39,008 bases of DNA from Bacteroidaceae bacterium (lineage in GTDB: Bacteria > Bacteroidota > Bacteroidia > Bacteroidales > Bacteroidaceae). The position numbers and the translations under genes were made by a program. A model generated the notes under the pieces. It did not search any database and was not told where the DNA came from. It saw nothing but the letters and a program-made list of their open reading frames with translations. Shown here in pieces: positions 19,946 through 28,459 of the stretch. The stretch lies in contig JAFYMW010000060.1 in the NCBI GenBank assembly GCA_017548165.1, positions 1 to 39,008 on the forward strand. The letters are read 5' to 3'. Within the stretch, counting starts at the first letter, position 1. Every line of letters begins with the position of its first letter.

Positions 19946-20893
19946 TTATCTTATTTGTTCGTTTGTTAGATTGTTAGTTATGAATTCTATAATTTTATTG
20001 TGCTCGTTGGGATGAAACCAATTGATGGTGGTGTCGTGTTTGAACCATGTCATCTGTTTCTTGGCGTATACCCTAGTGTTTTTCTTTATGCGTTCAATTG
20101 CCATTTGAAGTTCCCACTTGCCTTCAATAACGTTGAACATTTCTTTGTAACCAACAGTATTCAGTGCGTTTTTATCTCTATGTGGATATAGTGTCATTGC
20201 TTCGTGGAGCAGGCCATCGTTTATCATTTGGTCTACTCTGTTGTTTATGCGTTGAAACAATTCTTCACGTGGTCTTTCTAGGCCTATTTTCAGTATGTTG
20301 AAAGGACGTTTTGCCGTTTGCTCTGTATTGTTGCTATTTCTAAGTGTTTTTCGCGTTAGGAAACTCGAATATGGTTTGCCTGTAGTGTAGAATACTTCCA
20401 GAGCATGCACGATGCGTTTGCCATTTTTCTTGTCAACGAAATCATAGTGCTCTGGGTCGATTATTTTTAGTTCGGCCAAAAGTTTGTCTATTCCTTCGTT
20501 TTTGAGTCTTTCTGTAAGGTTGTTTCGTACCTCGTTGTCAATAGTGGGGATGTCGTCTATACCATTGCATATAGCATCGATGTACATCATACTGCCACCA
20601 GAGAGAATCAGGGCGTTATGTGTCTTAAAAAGTTCGGATGTTAAGTTTAATACGTCTGATTCGTATTTTGCGGCACTATAATAGTCGTCTAATCCTAATT
20701 CTCCCACAAAGTAATGCTTTGCTCTGCTTTTTTGTTCCTCGGTGGGTGCAGCTGTGCCGATGTACATGTCTCTGTATATCTGACGAGAATCACAGTTGAG
20801 TATTGGACAATGCAATTTTTCGGCTAAAGATAGTGTTAGCTCGGTTTTGCCTACAGCAGTTGGCCCCAATACTACGATTAGTAATGGTGTCAT
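19946..20893 (-). CDS. miaA: tRNA dimethylallyltransferase MiaA
   Basis: MiaA transfers a dimethylallyl group from dimethylallyl diphosphate to N6 of A37 in tRNAs that read UNN codons. The P-loop GPTAVGKT is at residues 10-17. The family motif NCDSRQIYRDM follows at about 33-43, then ILSGGSMMYIDAICNGID, and the C-terminal half contains the tRNA-binding and TWFKHD segments. The length (315 aa) is normal. It is the last gene of a long minus-strand operon, 26 nt after the PRiA4-like gene and before a strong terminator. It has a more AT-rich codon choice than the SusCD operon. No oddities. Confidence 0.96.
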   Translation of the reverse strand: MTPLLIVVLGPTAVGKTELTLSLAEKLHCPILNCDSRQIYRDMYIGTAAPTEEQKSRAKHYFVGELGLDDYYSAAKYESDVLNLTSELFKTHNALILSGGSMMYIDAICNGIDDIPTIDNEVRNNLTERLKNEGIDKLLAELKIIDPEHYDFVDKKNGKRIVHALEVFYTTGKPYSSFLTRKTLRNSNNTEQTAKRPFNILKIGLERPREELFQRINNRVDQMINDGLLHEAMTLYPHRDKNALNTVGYKEMFNVIEGKWELQMAIERIKKNTRVYAKKQMTWFKHDTTINWFHPNEHNKIIEFITNNLTNEQIR

Positions 20894-20919
20894 TATTTTT
20901 GTTGTTGATTAAGTGTGGC

Positions 20920-21489
20920 TTATAGGTCCGTTACTTCAAATCCTTCCATATCAATTTCTTCTACAGAGAAGTCGTCGTTGCTTATGGTGTCTTCATCGTT
21001 GAGCTCGTCAATTGATTGGTTGGCTGTATTGCTGTCTATTGCTGACAAAATACTCTCCTCGTTGATGAAAGTAAATTCTTCAGAGGATTGTAAAGGTGCA
21101 ATTCCTTTCTGACGGCTAACAAATGCTTTTTCTGCCTTTTCACCGAAGACATTTTCAGTATGTTCAATAAGAAGGGTCTTTTTTGCAGTTACATCGTATA
21201 TGTATGCTATGTGTTGCCCTTCTTCTTCGATGAAATCTTCCAAAAAGGTGGACTCCATTAGGTATAGATCTTCATCGAGTGACGAAGAACCAGAGTCTGT
21301 GAGATGGACTTTTTCCTTGACTCTCCAATTCTCGTCGCATATCAAGAATTGGTGATTTTCTTGCTCAGAATAGTTGCAAGTTTTAAGTATGAGTTTGTGC
21401 AGTTCGAGGAATGATGCTGATGGTGGAGCTTTGATCTCCATAACGAAATTTTCGACTTCCTCACTGAATGCAATAAATCTATATGTCAT
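20920..21489 (-). CDS. PRiA4_ORF3-like (IS1096 TnpR-passenger-type) small protein, function unknown
   Basis: This 189-aa soluble protein has no signal peptide and no transmembrane segment. The N-terminal ~135 residues (YRFIAFSEEVENFVMEIKAPPSASFLELHKLIL ... HQFLICDENWRVKEKVHLTD ... HIAYIYDV) match the pattern of the plasmid pRiA4b ORF-3-like domain. In databases this family often carries the misleading name 'IS1096 element passenger TnpR'. The last ~50 residues are strongly acidic (many E/D) and probably disordered. There is no sign of a transposon here: the gene lies 5 nt after lpxA and 26 nt before miaA in a clean operon. Its placement suggests a housekeeping or envelope-linked role, but the function is not known and I do not assign one. 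Confidence 0.75.
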   Translation of the reverse strand: MTYRFIAFSEEVENFVMEIKAPPSASFLELHKLILKTCNYSEQENHQFLICDENWRVKEKVHLTDSGSSSLDEDLYLMESTFLEDFIEEEGQHIAYIYDVTAKKTLLIEHTENVFGEKAEKAFVSRQKGIAPLQSSEEFTFINEESILSAIDSNTANQSIDELNDEDTISNDDFSVEEIDMEGFEVTDL

Positions 21490-21494
21490 GATTT

Positions 21495-22262
21495 TTATCG
21501 TATAAAACCTCGTGAACTTGTTCGTATAAAGTCAAGAATGTATTCTATTTCGCTTGATGAGGGTATTTCTTCTTCCACCTTTTTGAGTTGGTCTTTAAGC
21601 AAGCCACCTTCTTGTATTATTATTTGGTATGCTCGATGTATGTTGTCAATAACATTTCGTTCAAAGCCACGACGACGCAGACCAACAGTATTCAAACCGC
21701 AGAAGGCTCCAGGCTCTCGTGCAATAAGCGAATAGGGGAGGACGTCCTGAGGAATTTTTGTTCCACCTCCTACCATGCAATAGCTTCCAATTCTGGTAAA
21801 CTGATGAACTAGTACATTGGCAGAAAGAATGGCTTTGTCATCAATGGTGACTTCTCCTGCTAGTTTAGTTCCGTTGCCGATGATGCATTCATTACCAATA
21901 ATGTCATCATGCGCTATATGCACTCCTTCCATGAACAGGTTGTTGCTACCCACAACGGTTTTGTTCTTGGCGGCTGTGCCACGATTTACCGTAACATTTT
22001 CTCTGAAAGTGTTGTCATTGCCAATTTCTACAGTAGTTTCCTCGCCATGAAATTTGAGATCCTGAGGGATAGCGCTAATTACAGCACCGGGGAAGAACTT
22101 GTTGTTATTGCCTATTCTTGCGCCATAAAGAATAGTAACACTGTTCATAATGAGGTTGTTGTCGCCGATTACTACATTTTTGTCAATGTAGCAGAAAGGA
22201 CCAATCTCACAATTTTCACCAATAACAGCTTCGGGATGTATGTATGCTAATGGGCTAATCAT
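21495..22262 (-). CDS. lpxA: Acyl-ACP--UDP-N-acetylglucosamine O-acyltransferase LpxA
   Basis: LpxA carries out the first step of lipid A synthesis: transfer of a 3-hydroxyacyl chain from ACP to the 3-OH of UDP-GlcNAc in the cytoplasm. The N-terminal two thirds are left-handed beta-helix hexapeptide repeats (for example AVIGENCEIGPFCYI and KTVVGSNNLFMEG). The catalytic histidine is expected in VHIAHD (His118, equivalent to E. coli His125). The C-terminal helical part starts near residue 200. The length (255 aa) is normal. The start codon overlaps the lpxC stop as ATGA (22259-22262), which indicates translational coupling. In most Bacteroidales lpxA follows a fused lpxC-fabZ gene; here it directly follows lpxC alone. 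Confidence 0.97.
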   Translation of the reverse strand: MISPLAYIHPEAVIGENCEIGPFCYIDKNVVIGDNNLIMNSVTILYGARIGNNNKFFPGAVISAIPQDLKFHGEETTVEIGNDNTFRENVTVNRGTAAKNKTVVGSNNLFMEGVHIAHDDIIGNECIIGNGTKLAGEVTIDDKAILSANVLVHQFTRIGSYCMVGGGTKIPQDVLPYSLIAREPGAFCGLNTVGLRRRGFERNVIDNIHRAYQIIIQEGGLLKDQLKKVEEEIPSSSEIEYILDFIRTSSRGFIR

Positions 22263-23164
22263 TTTGTTTCTTGTTTTATCAGTCTTGCAAATTTGTTATT
22301 GATTGTGTGACCAGGTTTTATTGCTTCGATATGTCCTTTGATAGGTCTTCCAATCAAAGCCAGATCACCTATGATGTCAAGGAGTTTATGTCTTGCTGGT
22401 TCGTTGTCCCATACGAGAGGCTTATGTTGAATATATCCCAATTCTTTTGCGTTCCTTTTGCTGCCATTTGCCAGCATACAGAGTTTATCCATATTATCTT
22501 GGCTTGTTTCTCTGTCGTATATCACAATGGCATTGTTAAGGTCTCCACCTTTTATTAATCCTAGTTCTAAAAGAGGTTCTATTTCTCTTACAAAAACAAA
22601 TGTTCGGGCCTGAGATATTTCTTTTTCAAAATCTCCCAGACTACATAGTGTTGCTGTTTGTTCTGGAAGAATATCAGAATTGAAATCTATGGTAACGGAG
22701 ATGGAGTAGTCTTCAGCAGGGGTTAGCTTTATGTAGGAACCGGTTTTCTCGTCCTTGCATTCAACTATATGGCTTATTTCAAGCCAGTTTCTTTCAGCTT
22801 CTTGTTCTAATGTGCCTATTTCTTTAATTTTTTCTACATATGGAACGGCGCTGCCATCTAAAATAGGAAATTCCGGACCATTGACCTGAATAAGAACATT
22901 GTCAATACCAAATACGTATAATGCACTCATGGCATGCTCTATGGTGCTGCATTTAGCATCTCCTGCACCCAGAACTGTTCCTCTAGTTGTTTCTATAACA
23001 TTTTCTGCAATAGCATCTATGATAGGTTGTGCTGGTAAGTCTATGCGCTGAATTTTGTAGCCATGATGCTCTGGAGCAGGCTGAAACGTGACAGTAAGAT
23101 TCATGCCAGTATGTAGTCCCTTGCCTTGCAGAGTGAATGCAGATGCCAGTGTGCGTTGTCTCAT
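22259..23164 (-). CDS. lpxC: UDP-3-O-acyl-N-acetylglucosamine deacetylase LpxC, without the usual FabZ fusion
   Basis: LpxC is the zinc hydrolase that commits UDP-3-O-acyl-GlcNAc to lipid A by removing the 2-N-acetyl group. Zinc ligands are visible: His77 in STIEHAMSAL, then His259 and Asp263 in RHKLLDIIGDLALIG. The catalytic His286 lies in KPGHTINNKFAR. The protein is 301 aa. In Bacteroides, Porphyromonas and Prevotella this protein is normally ~460 aa because FabZ (3-hydroxyacyl-ACP dehydratase) is fused to the C-terminus. Here the ORF stops right at the end of the LpxC domain and its TGA overlaps the lpxA ATG, so no FabZ or remnant is present. A weak minus-strand -7-like TACATTTGC (23200-23208) lies upstream, but the gene probably depends on the operon promoter. 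Confidence 0.95.
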   Translation of the reverse strand: MRQRTLASAFTLQGKGLHTGMNLTVTFQPAPEHHGYKIQRIDLPAQPIIDAIAENVIETTRGTVLGAGDAKCSTIEHAMSALYVFGIDNVLIQVNGPEFPILDGSAVPYVEKIKEIGTLEQEAERNWLEISHIVECKDEKTGSYIKLTPAEDYSISVTIDFNSDILPEQTATLCSLGDFEKEISQARTFVFVREIEPLLELGLIKGGDLNNAIVIYDRETSQDNMDKLCMLANGSKRNAKELGYIQHKPLVWDNEPARHKLLDIIGDLALIGRPIKGHIEAIKPGHTINNKFARLIKQETK

Positions 23165-23211
23165 ATATATATATAAAGGTATATTGGTATCTTAAGAATG
23201 CAAATGTATGA

Positions 23212-24270
23212 TTATTCTTTGGGAGTCAGGTTTTGTAGTTTTGCCTTCAGCGTTTCAATTTCTTTTTTCATCTGATTCATGCTTGTCCACATATCGGGGA
23301 GTTGTTTGGCAATGACTTGCGCCTTCCACCATGTGCGGGCCTCAATGGCAGGTGTGCCCATCAGTTCTTGTCCTGGTTTCTTAACATTGTTTGGAATGCC
23401 AGACTGTGCACCAACCATTGTCTTGTCGGCTATAGTGGCATGTCCTGCAACTCCAACCTGTCCTCCAAACATGCACCATTGACCAACCTTTGTAGAACCA
23501 GCAACACCTACTTGTGCAGACATTACGGTGTGAGTGCCAATTTCGCAGTTGTGACCTATCTGTACCAGATTATCCAATTTGGTACCCTTTCTGATGATGG
23601 TTTCGCCAAGCATTGCACGGTCAACGCAGGAGTTTGCTCCTATTTCGACATCGTCTTCTAATACAGCAATGCCAATTTGGGGAATTTTTTTGTAGCCATC
23701 TTCTGTTGGTTCGAAACCAAAGCCATCTGCTCCGATGACGCAACCTGCATGGAGAATACATCTTTCTCCCACCTTGCAGTCGTGATATACCACACTGCCA
23801 GCGTACATTTCTGTATTCTTGCCAATGCGTACATTTGCTCCAATAGTGACATGGGGATGAAGAATGCAGCCATCTCCAATGATAGCCTTAGGTCCAATAG
23901 CAACAAATGGTCCGATATAAACGTTCTCTCCAATCTGTGCAGATGGGTCGATGAATGCAGATGAGTCAATGCCTTTTGGCTTGGGCTTCATGCTGGCATA
24001 TAAGCTGATGAGTTGTGCTACGGCTTCTCTTGCATTGGCAACTTTGATTAGAGTTGCTTTTACTTCACTTTTGGGTTCGAAGGAATCGTTTACAAGAACA
24101 ATACTGCTTTCTGTGGTGTAAATATAATTCTCGTATTTCTCATTCGCCAAGAAGCTGATGCAACCAGGACGGCCTTCCTCTATCTTTGCAAAATCAGATA
24201 CCATGGTTTCAGGGTTACCAACTACGGTACCATGAACCAGACCTGCTATCATTTGTGCGCTGAATTCCAT
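23212..24270 (-). CDS. lpxD: UDP-3-O-(3-hydroxyacyl)glucosamine N-acyltransferase LpxD
   Basis: LpxD is the third step of lipid A synthesis, adding a 3-hydroxyacyl chain to the 2-amino group made free by LpxC. The N-terminal uridine-binding domain (about 1-100) contains the CISFLANEKYENYIYTT segment. A hexapeptide-repeat left-handed helix follows (about 105-300) with GADGFGF (180-186). The catalytic His240 lies in LVQIGHNCEIG, matching E. coli His239. The C-terminal helix (about 313-347) contains MNQMKKEIETLKAKL, a likely short coiled coil. The length (352 aa) is normal. It lies 47 nt before lpxC and 44 nt after pyrF. The lpxD-lpxC-lpxA order puts three early lipid A steps together. Confidence 0.97.
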   Translation of the reverse strand: MEFSAQMIAGLVHGTVVGNPETMVSDFAKIEEGRPGCISFLANEKYENYIYTTESSIVLVNDSFEPKSEVKATLIKVANAREAVAQLISLYASMKPKPKGIDSSAFIDPSAQIGENVYIGPFVAIGPKAIIGDGCILHPHVTIGANVRIGKNTEMYAGSVVYHDCKVGERCILHAGCVIGADGFGFEPTEDGYKKIPQIGIAVLEDDVEIGANSCVDRAMLGETIIRKGTKLDNLVQIGHNCEIGTHTVMSAQVGVAGSTKVGQWCMFGGQVGVAGHATIADKTMVGAQSGIPNNVKKPGQELMGTPAIEARTWWKAQVIAKQLPDMWTSMNQMKKEIETLKAKLQNLTPKE

Positions 24271-24314
24271 TTTAGAAAACTGCTTGTGAAAGTGCTATTG
24301 TTGAGATAAAACAA

Positions 24315-25142
24315 TTAGATGCCTCTGTTACTCAGTTCTACAGCCATTTCTGCCTGAACTTCCTGAGCCGCTTTTGCTGCTGCTGCTGCGAAGTTTTCGC
24401 TATTGTCGGCATATATGATGGCGCGTGAACTATTTACCAAAAGGCAACATTCGTCGGTCATACCATACTTACAAACATCGCTGAGTGAACCACCCTGTGC
24501 ACCAACACCGGGAACCAACAAGAAATGGTTGGGGACGATTTTGCGTATTTCCTCAAAAGCCTTGCCCTGTGTGGCTCCAACAACATACATCATCTGCTCG
24601 TTGTTAGCCCACTCTTGACTTTTGCGCAGAACCTTTTGGAAAAGCATCTCACCCTCGGTGCTCTCGGTCAACTGGAAGTCGTGACTGCCCTTGTTGCTTG
24701 TGAGTGCCAAAAGGATAACCCATTTGCCATCATAACCAAGGAATGGAGTTACGCTATCTTCGCCCATATATGGAGCTACGGTTACAGAATCGAGATTATA
24801 TTCCTCAAAGAAAGTGCGTGCATACATGGCGGAGGTGTTTCCGATGTCGCCACGTTTAGCATCAGCAATGATAAACTGATCGGGATAGTTCTCCTGAATG
24901 TATTTAACAGTTTTCTCGAATGCGATCAAACCTTTAACGCCAAAAGCTTCATAGAAAGCCAGATTGGGTTTGTATGCAACGCAATATTGTGCTGTAGCAT
25001 CAATGATAGCCTTGTTGAAGGCAAAGATGGGGTCTTCTTCGTTGAGAAGATGTGCAGGTACTTTCTTGAGGTCGGTGTCAAGTCCCACGCAAAGGAAACT
25101 GCGTTTAGTTTTGATATTCTGGATAAGTTCTTGTCTTGTCAT
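24315..25142 (-). CDS. pyrF: Orotidine 5'-phosphate decarboxylase PyrF (type 2 family)
   Basis: PyrF converts OMP to UMP, the last step of de novo UMP synthesis. The N-terminal [14 protein letters not shown] motif and the catalytic [10 protein letters not shown] block (Asp94, Lys96, Asp99) identify the enzyme. The 275-aa length and the phosphate-binding segment [10 protein letters not shown] (about 210-219) fit the longer type 2 class common in Bacteroidetes and mycobacteria. It lies 65 nt after prfA and 44 nt before lpxD in the same operon. No promoter-like element is visible in either gap. Confidence 0.96.
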   Translation of the reverse strand: MTRQELIQNIKTKRSFLCVGLDTDLKKVPAHLLNEEDPIFAFNKAIIDATAQYCVAYKPNLAFYEAFGVKGLIAFEKTVKYIQENYPDQFIIADAKRGDIGNTSAMYARTFFEEYNLDSVTVAPYMGEDSVTPFLGYDGKWVILLALTSNKGSHDFQLTESTEGEMLFQKVLRKSQEWANNEQMMYVVGATQGKAFEEIRKIVPNHFLLVPGVGAQGGSLSDVCKYGMTDECCLLVNSSRAIIYADNSENFAAAAAKAAQEVQAEMAVELSNRGI

Positions 25143-25207
25143 AGTCTTAATTATTTTTGATATATCGTTAGAAATTCTTGACGAACTAGATGTACTTTAT
25201 TTTTGCT

Positions 25208-26314
25208 TTATAACTCGGCTTCTTTCAGTCTTTCAGCATTTTCTGCCACAATCAGGTGGTCGATGCAATCCTGAATGCTACCGTCCATGAAAGCGTTGAG
25301 GTTGTAGATGGTGTAACCGATACGATGGTCTGTGATTCTTCCCTGTGGGTAGTTGTATGTGCGGATTTTGGCAGAGCGGTCACCAGTAGAAACCATAGTC
25401 TTTCTCTTTGATGCGATGTCGTCGAGATACTTTTGGTGCTCCTTGTCATATATGAAAGTACGCAGTCGTGCCAATGCACGCTCCTTGTTCTTTGGCTGGT
25501 CGCGAGTCTCTGTGCACTCAACCAAAATCTCCTCGTCTTCGTTGGTAAAAGGGTTTCGCCACATATATCTGGCGCGTACACCAGATTCTACTTTGTTTAC
25601 ATTCTGACCACCAGCACCGCTTGAACGGAATGTGTCCCACTTAATGGCACCCTCGTTGATCTCAACGTCAAACTCTTCTGCTTCGGGCAATACTGCTACT
25701 GTGGCTGCACTGGTATGAACGCGTCCCTGGGTTTCTGTTGCAGGTACTCTCTGTACACGATGTACACCGCTCTCATACTTCATAATGCCATACACACCTT
25801 CGCCAGTAACGCTGAAGATGATTTCCTTGTATCCTCCGGAAGAACCTTCGCTGAAACTTGAAATAGCCATCTTCCAACCTTTTGTTTCGATGTATTTGCT
25901 GTACATGCGGAACAGGTCTCCTGCAAAGATGGCAGCCTCATCGCCACCAGTACCACCACGGATTTCCATAATGACGTTCTTGTCATCTTCTGGGTCGGCA
26001 GGAACGAGTAGTAATTTTATTTCATCTTCAAGTTCAGGGATGCGCTTCTCGCTTTCTGAGAGTTCCTCGCGGAGCATCTCTTTTGTTTCGGCATCATCTT
26101 CCATTGCCAGCATTTCCTTTGCGTCGGATATGTTTTGTAGGCAACCTACATATTCTTTGCGGGCATCAACGATTTTGCCTAGGTCTTTGTATTCCTTGGT
26201 CAGTTTTATGTATCTTTTCTGGTCTGCAATAACGCTAGGGTCAGTTATCAATGTAGAAACCTCTTCGAAGCGCGAAACGAGACCTTCCAATCTGTCAAGC
26301 AAGCTGTTTGCCAT
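25208..26314 (-). CDS. prfA: Peptide chain release factor 1 (RF1)
   Basis: RF1 recognises UAA and UAG stop codons and triggers peptide release on the ribosome. The universal GGQ motif is at residues 235-237 within SSGAGGQNVNKVESGVR. The codon-recognition tripeptide is PAT (191-193, within VPATETQG); this marks RF1 rather than RF2, which has SPF. The N-terminal helical domain spans about 1-105. The length (368 aa) is slightly above the usual ~360 and otherwise normal. No in-frame stop or programmed frameshift is seen, consistent with RF1. The gene sits between purM and pyrF, with 65-nt gaps on both sides. Confidence 0.97.
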   Translation of the reverse strand: MANSLLDRLEGLVSRFEEVSTLITDPSVIADQKRYIKLTKEYKDLGKIVDARKEYVGCLQNISDAKEMLAMEDDAETKEMLREELSESEKRIPELEDEIKLLLVPADPEDDKNVIMEIRGGTGGDEAAIFAGDLFRMYSKYIETKGWKMAISSFSEGSSGGYKEIIFSVTGEGVYGIMKYESGVHRVQRVPATETQGRVHTSAATVAVLPEAEEFDVEINEGAIKWDTFRSSGAGGQNVNKVESGVRARYMWRNPFTNEDEEILVECTETRDQPKNKERALARLRTFIYDKEHQKYLDDIASKRKTMVSTGDRSAKIRTYNYPQGRITDHRIGYTIYNLNAFMDGSIQDCIDHLIVAENAERLKEAEL

Positions 26315-26379
26315 TAGTGTATATGATTGTCAGTGTTTGTAAACGTTTATGTGTGTTGCAAGTGTGAGTAGCTTTGGCT

Positions 26380-27546
26380 TTAGTAGTTAAATTCGCCAAA
26401 CTCGCTCTTAATTGTCAAACTCTTCTTGCCTTCTTCGATATGTCCGATTATCTGGGCATCAATATTGAATGACTTGGAGATTTCTATAACTTTCTCTGCA
26501 ATTTCGGGTGCAACATATACCTCCAGGCGATGTCCCATGTTGAACACCTTGTACATCTCGCTCCAATCTGTCTGACTCTCTTCCTGAATAGCACGGAACA
26601 AGGGAGGAACGGGGAACATGTTGTCTTTGATTACTCGGCAATTGTCGCTAACAAAATGCAGAACCTTTGTCTGTGCACCGCCAGTGCAATGTACCATGCC
26701 ATGAATCTCGGGACGAAGTTCGTCGAGCAGTCTCTTTACAACAGGAGCATAGGTTCTGGTAGGGGAGAGCACCAGTTTGCCTGCGCATACAGGAGCACCA
26801 TCCACCTCGTCGGTCAGTTTGTATTTGCCGCTATATACCAATTCCTCAGGTACCTGATGGTCGTAGCTCTCGGGATATTTTTCGGCAAGATATTTGTTGA
26901 AAACATCGTGGCGTGCAGAAGTTAGACCATTGCTGCCCATGCCGCCATTGTATTCCTTCTCATAGGTTGCCTGGCCTGTGCTAGAAAGTCCTACTATCAC
27001 ATCACCTGGACGTATGTTGGCATTGTCAATGACATCGCTGCGCTTCATGCGGCATGTCACGGTGCTATCCACAATGATGGTACGAACCAAGTCACCAACA
27101 TCGGCAGTTTCGCCACCAGTACCATAAATGCCCACTCCCATTTCACGCATCTCAGCCATCAGTTCGTCTGTACCATTGATGATAGCAGAAATTACTTCAC
27201 CAGGAATAAGCATCTTGTTGCGGCCAATGGTGGAACTTACCAAAATGTTGTCTACGGCACCAACGCAAAGCAAGTCGTCAGTGTTCATAATCAAGGCATC
27301 CTGTGCAATGCCCTTCCATACCCCAAGGTCGCCAGTTTCCTTCCAATACATGTATGCCAAAGAGGATTTTGTACCAGCTCCGTCAGCATGCATGATATTG
27401 CAATACTCTGGGTCGCCACCCAAAATGTCGGGGATTATCTTACAGAAGGCCTGAGGAAATAGTCCCTTGTCAATGTTCTTGATTGCATTGTGCACATCTT
27501 CTTTGGCAGCGGAAACTCCGCGCATCATGTATCTTTGATTGCTCAT
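26380..27546 (-). CDS. purM: Phosphoribosylformylglycinamidine cyclo-ligase (AIR synthase)
   Basis: PurM performs the ATP-dependent ring closure of FGAM to AIR, step five of purine synthesis. Characteristic segments are HADGAGTKSSLAYMYW (about 54-69), the metal-binding-type DALIMNTDDLLCVGA (about 83-97), GTGGETADVGD (about 141-151) and the C-terminal HCTGGAQTKVLHFV and FNMGHRLEVYV motifs. At 388 aa it is longer than E. coli PurM (345 aa), as in the Bacteroidetes form. It is the first gene after a strong promoter and probably leads the operon that ends with miaA. The start lies about 25 nt after the -7 box, so the leader is short. purC lies on the opposite strand 2.8 kb away. Confidence 0.95.
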   Translation of the reverse strand: MSNQRYMMRGVSAAKEDVHNAIKNIDKGLFPQAFCKIIPDILGGDPEYCNIMHADGAGTKSSLAYMYWKETGDLGVWKGIAQDALIMNTDDLLCVGAVDNILVSSTIGRNKMLIPGEVISAIINGTDELMAEMREMGVGIYGTGGETADVGDLVRTIIVDSTVTCRMKRSDVIDNANIRPGDVIVGLSSTGQATYEKEYNGGMGSNGLTSARHDVFNKYLAEKYPESYDHQVPEELVYSGKYKLTDEVDGAPVCAGKLVLSPTRTYAPVVKRLLDELRPEIHGMVHCTGGAQTKVLHFVSDNCRVIKDNMFPVPPLFRAIQEESQTDWSEMYKVFNMGHRLEVYVAPEIAEKVIEISKSFNIDAQIIGHIEEGKKSLTIKSEFGEFNY

Positions 27547-27570
27547 AATGAAAAGTTATTAATTACGGGC

Positions 27571-27603
27571 GCAAAGATACGTAAAATTTGTCACTTATAC
27601 AAA
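27571..27603 (-). promoter_or_regulatory. Bacteroidetes housekeeping promoter of purM and the lpx-miaA operon
   Basis: Read on the minus strand, a TTTG -33 box (complement of 27600-27603) is followed after exactly 20 nt by TATCTTTGC (complement of 27571-27579). This matches the primary sigma consensus TTTG-N19-21-TAnnTTTG. Transcription should begin near 27565, about 20 nt before the purM start. It lies within the 142-nt gap after aroE, where no terminator hairpin is visible, so it probably adds to read-through from aroE. Confidence 0.8.
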
Positions 27604-27688
27604 CATCTTTTTAGAGAGTGATACAAAATTAACAAGATACAAGCAAAAGTGACCAAATGTGAAAAAATGTAGTGAGGAAATTAGTGGT

Positions 27689-28459
27689 TTATTTGTTCCA
27701 AATTTCCCAGCTGGCTAAGGCCTGCAGTTCAAGCATTTCCATGCCATTTTTGGTTGCAGCACCACGTAGGCGACCCTCTTTCAGGAAAAGGGTTTCTAAG
27801 GGGTTGTAGATAAGGTCATATAACAGGTGCTTGTTGGTTATACCTTCGTATGGCAATGCTGGCTTTTCTTCGGTGTGTGGAAACATACCCACTGGGGTAC
27901 AGTTAACGATAATATGGTAATGGCCTATGTTCTCCGCATTCAAGTCATCGTAACTGATGTTGTTGTCTTTCTTCTTGCGGCTAACATAGGTGCATGCTAT
28001 CCCCAACTTTTTCAGTCCATATTCTATAGCCTTGGCTGCACCACCTGTTCCTAAAATTAAAGCATTTTTGTGGTGTGGTTTGAGAAGTGGAGATATGCTT
28101 TGGGTGAAGCCAATTACGTCGCTGTTGTAACCAATGAGTAATGGTTTGTTACCTGAGTCTGTAGAGGAAAGGGTGGGAGAGGAGATGCGCTGAATTTTTA
28201 TTACATTCACGGCACCTATTTCGGCAGCTTCAGTGTCTACTTTGTCCAATTCTGCCATAATGGCTTCCTTGTGTGGGATAGTGCAGTTTAATCCCTCAAG
28301 ATTAGGATGTTCTGCTACAATGTCCCTCAGTTGTGATGCATGAGCAATCTCAAAATTATCATACCTTGCATCTATTCCTTCCCTGGAGAATTTGTCTGTA
28401 AAGAATTTTTTACTGAAGCTATGTTCCAAAGGGAAGCCGATGAGTCCGTATTCCTTCAT
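27689..28459 (-). CDS. aroE: Shikimate dehydrogenase AroE
   Basis: AroE reduces 3-dehydroshikimate to shikimate with NADPH in aromatic amino acid synthesis. I place the start at 28459 (protein MKEYGLIGFP..., 256 aa) rather than 21 nt upstream, because that ATG overlaps the stop of the preceding gene as ATGA and family members start this way. Residues visible are the shikimate-binding HSFSKKFF (13-20), the catalytic Lys64 in NCTIPHKE, Asp114 in YNSDVIGF, and the NADP-binding loop GTGGAAKA (137-144). It is translationally coupled to the DUF5715 gene. The 142-nt gap to purM contains the purM promoter. Confidence 0.95.
   Translation of the reverse strand: MKEYGLIGFPLEHSFSKKFFTDKFSREGIDARYDNFEIAHASQLRDIVAEHPNLEGLNCTIPHKEAIMAELDKVDTEAAEIGAVNVIKIQRISSPTLSSTDSGNKPLLIGYNSDVIGFTQSISPLLKPHHKNALILGTGGAAKAIEYGLKKLGIACTYVSRKKKDNNISYDDLNAENIGHYHIIVNCTPVGMFPHTEEKPALPYEGITNKHLLYDLIYNPLETLFLKEGRLRGAATKNGMEMLELQALASWEIWNK

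Noticed and set aside
20920-21489. Transposon passenger gene
   Set aside because: The family's database name suggests IS1096, but there are no terminal repeats or transposase and the gene fits an operon with 5- and 26-nt gaps.
22259-23164. lpxC-fabZ frameshift or premature stop
   Set aside because: There is no space for FabZ: the lpxC stop overlaps the lpxA start, and no frame nearby contains FabZ motifs.
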